Shown here piece after piece: positions 56,553-64,000 of a DNA stretch of 64,000 bases (positions are counted from its first letter, which is position 1; the number at the start of each line of letters is the position of its first letter). The translations under genes were made by a program, and so were the position numbers. A model generated the notes under the pieces. That model was given only the letters and a program-made list of their open reading frames with translations, ran no database searches and had not been told where the DNA came from. The DNA lies in the NCBI GenBank assembly GCA_035048485.1, contig CM068593.1, positions 4,163,151 through 4,227,150 of the forward strand, given 5' to 3'. The DNA is from Pteria penguin (taxonomy: Eukaryota; Mollusca; Bivalvia; Pterioida; Pteriidae).

Positions 56553-58173
56553 TCTGATATTTATCCGAAAGCTTATATATTGTAATCTAGATAAATTTAG
56601 ACTGTGATATTAAAATTCAATGACACGAAATGAGGCCTCCCGCAGCCTTGATAACTTGCAACACGACCGGGGTGGGGGGGGGCTGTATGCAGATGGTATG
56701 CAATTCTACTAAACATGTGTATAAATACTTGGAGAGATGGCCTTATTCTCTACAGTATGACAAGAGTATGTATAATACATATCGTGAATTCTTTGGAATG
56801 ATGTACCATGCACACTAGTCACTTTAAAATAAGCTGGGACTTCAGAGTTTAGAATGTTCAATCGTTATCACTGATGTGAAATATCATAAAGGGAGGAAGC
56901 GCGGACACTGGATTCAAAAGAGTGAAGTAATGTAGTTTATCGCAGAATGTCTTACTAACAGAACATGACCATGTTACTTGTATCATGGTGGCACCTGTCC
57001 CGTGCATTAAGGAAGAGATCACAGCACAATTCAGCACGAGGATAAGTTCAGATATTTTTATAGTATAACACTTTTAATACTACATGAAAAGTTCCGTTTC
57101 AATATATACGTGATAAGTATCTTCTGCAAGTTTAAAGAAGCAACTTGTGGGAAGATATATGTATCACAAATTTCTTTTAAGGGTTCACAAATGACCAATA
57201 TTCTTTTACATGGCTATCATACTTAAACTAAAGGGTATAAAAAGGCACCTTGTTTAACCCCTTTCTTGCTACCAAAGGCCATTCACAGCTCCCATCTCCT
57301 GCTTCCCCTCCTCCCATGAATACAATTCCATTTATTCGGAAATCAGTCTACTTCTCTAAATCGGTATCCTTTTTCTCATACTGTAAGCAACAAAGCCTTG
57401 ATATATCCCTGTGCAACAGTACAAAATAACGGCCATTTATGACCTGTAGGGGTGCTAGACGGCATACACCTTTGGCGCGAATCATTAATGTATGTTATGT
57501 TACTACGTTTATTTTTAATATCAGTAGAATTTCTTTCTTCAATGTCATATATCAAAATTTGAACTTCGAAGATCTATTAATGATCATACTACAAATGTTT
57601 GCTGTTTTTCGGCATACCTGGGTAAAATCTGGACTCGTCTTTGATGTTGGTTGACCACGTGATCATGCTTAATCAATTTTATCCAATCAGAGAACGATAT
57701 TAATCTAGGTCTTGATAATCATACGACCAATATCTTTCGTTCAGTAATCACCGGCTAACACGCGTGAATTACCGTATAACTACAAGTAGTTGATTAATGA
57801 TTCGTCAATCACAACATGTCCTAAATGCTCGTTTCACCGATTAAATGCAAAACGATCACTCTTCCTTCGTGACACTATAAGCATACCATTTGCATTATTT
57901 AGTAGATACGCATTTCAAATGTCTTATTTCAGTTTAAAACACCATCTTCTAGTTAACATTCTATTAGTTTCAAGAGGCAAATAACCATGAAATGACAGGG
58001 TAACGGTCAAGAGCTCGATCAATCAATTATAAGTCAATCACTTTTCAGCGTGCCTGACGTAGAGAGTGGAACAAAGCAAATCAACTCGAAATTAGATTTT
58101 ACAGTTAAGTTCTCACTTGTAGATGGGGCCTAGGGACATGGGATTGACACAGACACACACACACAGACACACA

Positions 58174-58246
<73 letters not shown>

Positions 58247-59872
58247 TGATATTTTTCCGAAAGCTTATATATTGTAATCTAGATAAATTTAGACTGTGGT
58301 ATTAAAATTCAATGACACGAAATGAGGCCTCCCGCAGCCTTGATAACTTGCAACACGACCGGGGGGGGGGGGGGGGGCTGTATTCAGATGGTATGCAATT
58401 CTACTAAACATGTGTATAAATACTTGGAGAGATGGCCTTATTCTCTACAGTATGACAAGAGTATGTATAATACATATCGTGAATTCTTTGGAATGATGTA
58501 CCATGCACACTAGTCACTTTAAAATAAGCTGGGACTTCAGAGTTTAGAATGTTCAATCGTTATCACTGATGTGAAATATCATAAAGGGAGGAAGCGCGGA
58601 CACTGGATTCAAAAGAGTGAAGTAATGTAGTTTATCGCAGAATGTCTTACTAACAGAACATGACCATGTTACTTGTATCATGGTGGCACCTGTCCCGTGC
58701 ATTAAGGAAGAGATCACAGCACAATTCAGCACGAGGATAAGTTCAGATATTTTTATAGTATAACACTTTTAATACTACATGAAAAGTTCCGTTTCAATAT
58801 ATACGTGATAAGTATCTTCTGCAAGTTTAAAGAAGCAACTTGTGGGAAGATATATGTATCACAAATTTCTTTTAAGGGTTCACAAATGACCAATATTCTT
58901 TTACATGGCTATCATACTTAAACTAAAGGGTATAAAAAGGCACCTTGTTTAACCCCTTTCTTGCTACCAAAGGCCATTCACAGCTCCCATCTCCTGCTTC
59001 CCCTCCTCCCATGAATACAATTCCATTTATTCGGAAATCAGTCTACTTCTCTAAATCGGTATCCTTTTTCTCATACTGTAAGCAACAAAGCCTTGATATA
59101 TCCCTGTGCAACAGTACAAAATAACGGCCATTTATGACCTGTAGGGGTGCTAGACGGCATACACCTTTGGCGCGAATCATTAATGTATGTTATGTTACTA
59201 CGTTTATTTTTAATATCAGTAGAATTTTCTTTCTTCAATGTCATATATCAAAATTTGAACTTCGAAGATCTATTAATGATCATACTACAAATGTTTGCTG
59301 TTTTTCGGCATACCTGGGTAAAATCTGGACTCGTCTTTGATGTTGGTTGACCACGTGATCATGCTTAATCAATTTTATCCAATCAGAGAACGATATTAAT
59401 CTAGGTCTTGATAATCATACGACCAATATCTTTCGTTCAGTAATCACCGGCTAACACGCGTGAATTACCGTATAACTACAAGTAGTTGATTAATGATTCG
59501 TCAATCACAACATGTCCTAAATGCTCGTTTCACCGATTAAATGCAAAAACGATCACTCTTCCTTCGTGACACTATAAGCATACCATTTGCATTATTTAGT
59601 AGATACGCATTTCAAATGTCTTATTTCAGTTTAAAACACCATCTTCTAGTTAACATTCTATTAGTTTCAAGAGGCAAATAACCATGAAATGACAGGGTAA
59701 CGGTCAAGAGCTCGATCAATCAATTATAAGTCAATCACTTTTCAGCGTGCCTGACGTAGAGAGTGGAACAAAGCAAATCAACTCGAAATTAGATTTTACA
59801 GTTAAGTTCTCACTTGTAGATGGGGCCTAGGGACATGGGATTGACACAGACACACACACACAGACACACACT

Positions 59873-59933
<61 letters not shown>

Positions 59934-61563
59934 TGATATTTTTCCGAAAGCTTATATATTGTAATCTAGATAAATTTAGACTGTGGTATTAAAATTCAAT
60001 GACACGAAATGAGGCCTCCCGCAGCCTTGATAACTTGCAACACGACCGGGGGGGGGGGGGGGGTGGGGGAGCCTGTATTCAGATGGTATGCAATTCTACT
60101 AAACATGTGTATAAATACTTGGAGAGATGGCCTTTTTCTCTACAGTATGACAAGAGTATGTATAATACATATCGTGAATTCTTTGGAATGATGTACCATG
60201 CACACTAGTCACTTTAAAATAAGCTGGGACTTCAGAGTTTAGAATGTTCAATCGTTATCACTGATGTGAAATATCATAAAGGGAGGAAGCGCGGACACTG
60301 GATTCAAAAGAGTGAAGTAATGTAGATTATCGCAGAATCTCTTACTAACAGAACATGATCATGTTACTTGTATCATGGTGGCACCTGTCCCGTGCATTAA
60401 GGAAGAGATCACAGCACAATTCAGCACGAGGATAAGTTCAGATATTTTTATAGTATAACACTTTTAATACTACATGAAAAGTTCCGTTTCAATATATACG
60501 TGATAAGTATCTTCTGCAAGTTTAAAGAAGCAACTTGTGGGAAGATATATGTATCACAAATTTCTTTTAAGGGTTCACAAATGACCAATATTCTTTTACA
60601 TGGCTATCATACTTAAACTAAAGGGTATAAAAAGGCACCTTGTTTAACCCCTTTCTTGCTACCAAAGGCCATTCACAGCTCCCATCCCCTGCTTCCCCTC
60701 CTCCCATGAATACAATTCCATTTATTCGGAAATCAGTCTACTTCTCTAAATCGGTATCCTTTTTCTCATACTGTAAGCAACAAAGCCTTGATATATCCTT
60801 GTGCAACAGTACAAAATAACGGCCATTTATGACCTGTAGGGGTGCTAGACGGCATACACCTTTGGCGCGAATCATTAATGTATGTTATGTTACTACGTTT
60901 ATTTTTAATATCACTAGAATTTCTTTCTTCAATGTCATATATCAAAATTTGAACTTCGAAGATCTATTAATGATCATACTACAAATGTTTGCTGTTTTTC
61001 GGCATCCCTGGGTAAAATCTGGGCTCGTCTTTGATGTTGGTTGACCACGTGATCATGCTTAATTAATTTCATCCAATCAGAGGACGATATTAATCTAGAT
61101 CTTGATAATCATACGACCAATATCTTTCGTACAGTAATCACCGGCTAACACGCGTGAATTACCGTATAATTACAAGTAGTTGATTAATGATTCGTCAATC
61201 ACAACATGTCCTAAATGCTCGTTTCACCGATTAAATGCAAAACGATCACTCTTCCTTCGTGACACTATAAGCATACCATTTGCATTATTTAGTAGATACG
61301 CATTTCAAATGTCTTATTTCAGTTTAAAACACCATCTTCTAGTTAACATTCTATTAGTTTCAAGAGGCAAATAACCATGAAATGACAGGGTAACGGTCAA
61401 GAGCTCGATCAATCAATTATAAGTCAATCACTTTTCAGCGTGCCTGACGTAGAGAGTGGAACAAAGCAAATCAACTCGAAATTAGATTTTACAGTTAAGT
61501 TCTCACTTGTAGATGGGGCCTAGGGACATGGGATTGACACAGACACACACACACAGACACACA

Positions 61564-61607
<44 letters not shown>

Positions 61608-63275
61608 TATATATATATATCTATACATATATATATATATATATATATATTGATATTTTTCCGAAAGCTTATATATTGTAATCTAGATAAATTTAGACTG
61701 TGGTATTAAAATTCAATGACACGAAATGAGGCCTCCCGCAGCCTTGATAACTTGCAACACGACCGGGGGGGGGGGGGGGGGGCCGGTATTCAGATGGTAT
61801 GCAATTCTACTAAACATGTGTATAAATACTTGGAGAGATGGCCTTATTCTCTACAGTATGACAAGAGTATGTATAATACATATCGTGAATTCTTTGGAAT
61901 GATGTACCATGCACACTAGTCACTTTAAAATAAGCTGGGACTTCAGAGTTTAGAATGTTCAATCGTTATCACTGATGTGAAATATCATAAAGGGAGGAAG
62001 CGCGGACACTGGATTCAAAAGAGTGAAGTAATGTAGTTTATCGCAGAATGTCTTACTAACAGAACATGACCATGTTACTTGTATCATGGTGGCACCTGTC
62101 CCGTGCATTAAGGAAGAGATCACAGCACAATTCAGCACGAGGATAAGTTCAGATATTTTTATAGTATAACACTTTTAATACTACATGAAAAGTTCCGTTT
62201 CAATATATACGTGATAAGTATCTTCTGCAAGTTTAAAGAAGCAACTTGTGGGAAGATATATGTATCACAAATTTCTTTTAAGGGTTCACAAATGACCAAT
62301 ATTCTTTTACATGGCTATCATACTTAAACTAAAGGGTATAAAAAGGCACCTTGTTTAACCCCTTTCTTGCTACCAAAGGCCATTCACAGCTCCCATCTCC
62401 TGCTTCCCTCCTCCCATGAATACAATTCCATTTATTCGGAAATCAGTCTACTTCTCTAAATCGGTATCCTTTTTCTCATACTGTAAGCAACAAAGCCTTG
62501 ATATATCCCTGTGCAACAGTACAAAATAACGGCCATTTATGACCTGTAGGGGTGCTAGACGGCATACACCTTTGGCGCGAATCATTAATGTATGTTATGT
62601 TACTACGTTTATTTTTAATATCAGTAGAATTTCTTTCTTCAATGTCATATATCAAAATTTGAACTTCGAAGATCTATTAATGATCATACTACAAATGTTT
62701 GCTGTTTTTCGGCATACCTGGGTAAAATCTGGACTCGTCTTTGATGTTGGTTGACCACGTGATCATGCTTAATCAATTTTATCCAATCAGAGAACGATAT
62801 TAATCTAGGTCTTGATAATCATACGACCAATATCTTTCGTTCAGTAATCACCGGCTAACACGCGTGAATTACCGTATAACTACAAGTAGTTGATTAATGA
62901 TTCGTCAATCACAACATGTCCTAAATGCTCGTTTCACCGATTAAATGCAAAACGATCACTCTTCCTTCGTGACACTATAAGCATACCATTTGCATTATTT
63001 AGTAGATACGCATTTCAAATGTCTTATTTCAGTTTAAAACACCATCTTCTAGTTAACATTCTATTAGTTTCAAGAGGCAAATAACCATGAAATGACAGGG
63101 TAACGGTCAAGAGCTCGATCAATCAATTATAAGTCAATCACTTTTCAGCGTGCCTGACGTAGAGAGTGGAACAAAGCAAATCAACTCGAAATTAGATTTT
63201 ACAGTTAAGTTCTCACTTGTAGATGGGGCCTAGGGACATGGGATTGACACAGACACACACACACAGACACACACT

Positions 63276-63342
<67 letters not shown>

Positions 63343-64000
63343 TGATATTTTTCCGAAAGCTTATATATTGTAATCTAGATAAATTTAGACTGTGGTATTA
63401 AAATTCAATGACACGAAATGAGGCCTCCCGCAGCCTTGATAACTTGCAACACGACCGGGGGGGGGGGGGGGGGGGGGGGGCCGGTATTCAGATGGTATGC
63501 AATTCTACTAAACATGTGTATAAATACTTGGAGAGATGGCCTTTTTCTCTACAGTATGACAAGAGTATGTATAATACATATCGTGAATTCTTTGGAATGA
63601 TGTACCATGCACACTAGTCACTTTAAAATAAGCTGGGACTTCAGAGTTTAGAATGTTCAATCGTTATCACTGATGTGAAATATCATAAAGGGAGGAAGCG
63701 CGGACACTGGATTCAAAAGAGTGAAGTAATGTAGATTATCGCAGAATCTCTTACTAACAGAACATGATCATGTTAATTGTATCATGGTGGCACCTGTCCC
63801 GTGCATTAAGGAAGAGATCACAGCACAATTCAGCACGAGGATAAGTTCAGATATTTTTATAGTATAACACTTTTAATACTACATGAAAAGTTCCGTTTCA
63901 ATATATACGTGATAAGTATCTTCTGCAAGTTTAAAGAAGCAACTTGTGGGAAGATATATGTATCACAAATTTCTTTTAAGGGTTCACAAATGACCAATAT
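56507..64000. repeat. 1.7-kb tandem array, right block (partial, 3 units, partial)
   Basis: Resumes inside a CA tract at 56507. Phase markers are at 57405, 59100, 60795 and 62505 (lengths 1695, 1695, 1710); the last unit runs off the window. The first partial is about 898 bases, which with the 803-base partial at the end of the left block adds up to one unit of about 1701. Units here share GAAGATCTATTAATGATCAT, rare in the left block (seen in unit 2). Alternate units share TAGATTATCGCAGAATCTC (60325 and 63734) against TAGTTTATCGCAGAATGTC, hinting at a two-unit period here too. Confidence 0.92.

Noticed and set aside
30783..63617. Recurrent small open frames in each array unit (about 60-71 codons)
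   Set aside because: They recur because the unit recurs. One passes through the G-run and continues in different phases in different units. Another is frameshifted at 59227 and stopped early in the first two units. No purifying pattern is visible.

Overview
The window is nuclear DNA of an AT-rich invertebrate, most likely a bivalve or other mollusc. The signs are spliced genes with GT-AG introns, tRNA-derived SINEs whose bodies resemble ones I recall from bivalve genomes, dispersed TGACCTTGAC-type repeats, several DNA transposons and a Ty3/gypsy LTR retrotransposon. The species cannot be named from the sequence alone. Real host coding sequence is scarce; most of the window is mobile or repetitive DNA.

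Layout. 1-830: a self-complementary lattice of CGGAAAC/GTTTCCG motifs, present again at 30285-30748. 2206-16157 (minus): a four-exon gene for a small uncharacterised protein (193 aa in my model) with an NRF-1-type promoter at 16.2-16.45 kb. Its first intron holds a 7.9-kb Ty3/gypsy element (6682-14594, plus strand). That element has 718-bp LTRs differing at one base, a 4-bp target duplication, gag, protease, RT/RNase H/integrase and an env-like remnant. It is young by its LTRs but carries a nonsense codon and two frameshifts. 16.9-17.4 kb: two hAT-type miniature elements, one a 56-bp palindrome. 18.2-22.5 kb: decayed coding-like stretches, a frameshifted SGNH-hydrolase-like reading frame (minus) and a SINE with a 12-bp target duplication. 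23.9-28.7 kb: a spliced tnp2-type (CACTA-like) transposase gene broken by one stop and two frameshifts, followed by a 230-bp duplication into which a 221-bp inverted-repeat element has jumped.

30749-64000 is dominated by a tandem array of a roughly 1.7-kb unit. There are eight complete units plus a part on the left, and three complete units plus parts on the right. Each unit carries a conserved TATA-like box, CCAAT, CACGTG, octamer and CRE-like words, a (CA)n(TA)n tract and a G-run of very variable length. Part of the array has a two-unit higher-order period. An 11.2-kb segment (about 45277-56506) interrupts one unit exactly inside its CA tract. That segment holds a 40-bp minisatellite, molluscan dispersed repeats, a second SINE, a possible acidic-tail gene end and a 2465-bp TIR transposon with an 8-bp target duplication and clustered ACATTTCGGTACA subterminal motifs.

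No cellular pathway is encoded here. The interest lies in the array, the TIR transposon, three covarying hairpins in the LTR element and the intact split gene around it. Small frames that recur in every 1.7-kb unit are by-products of the repeat and are not annotated as genes.
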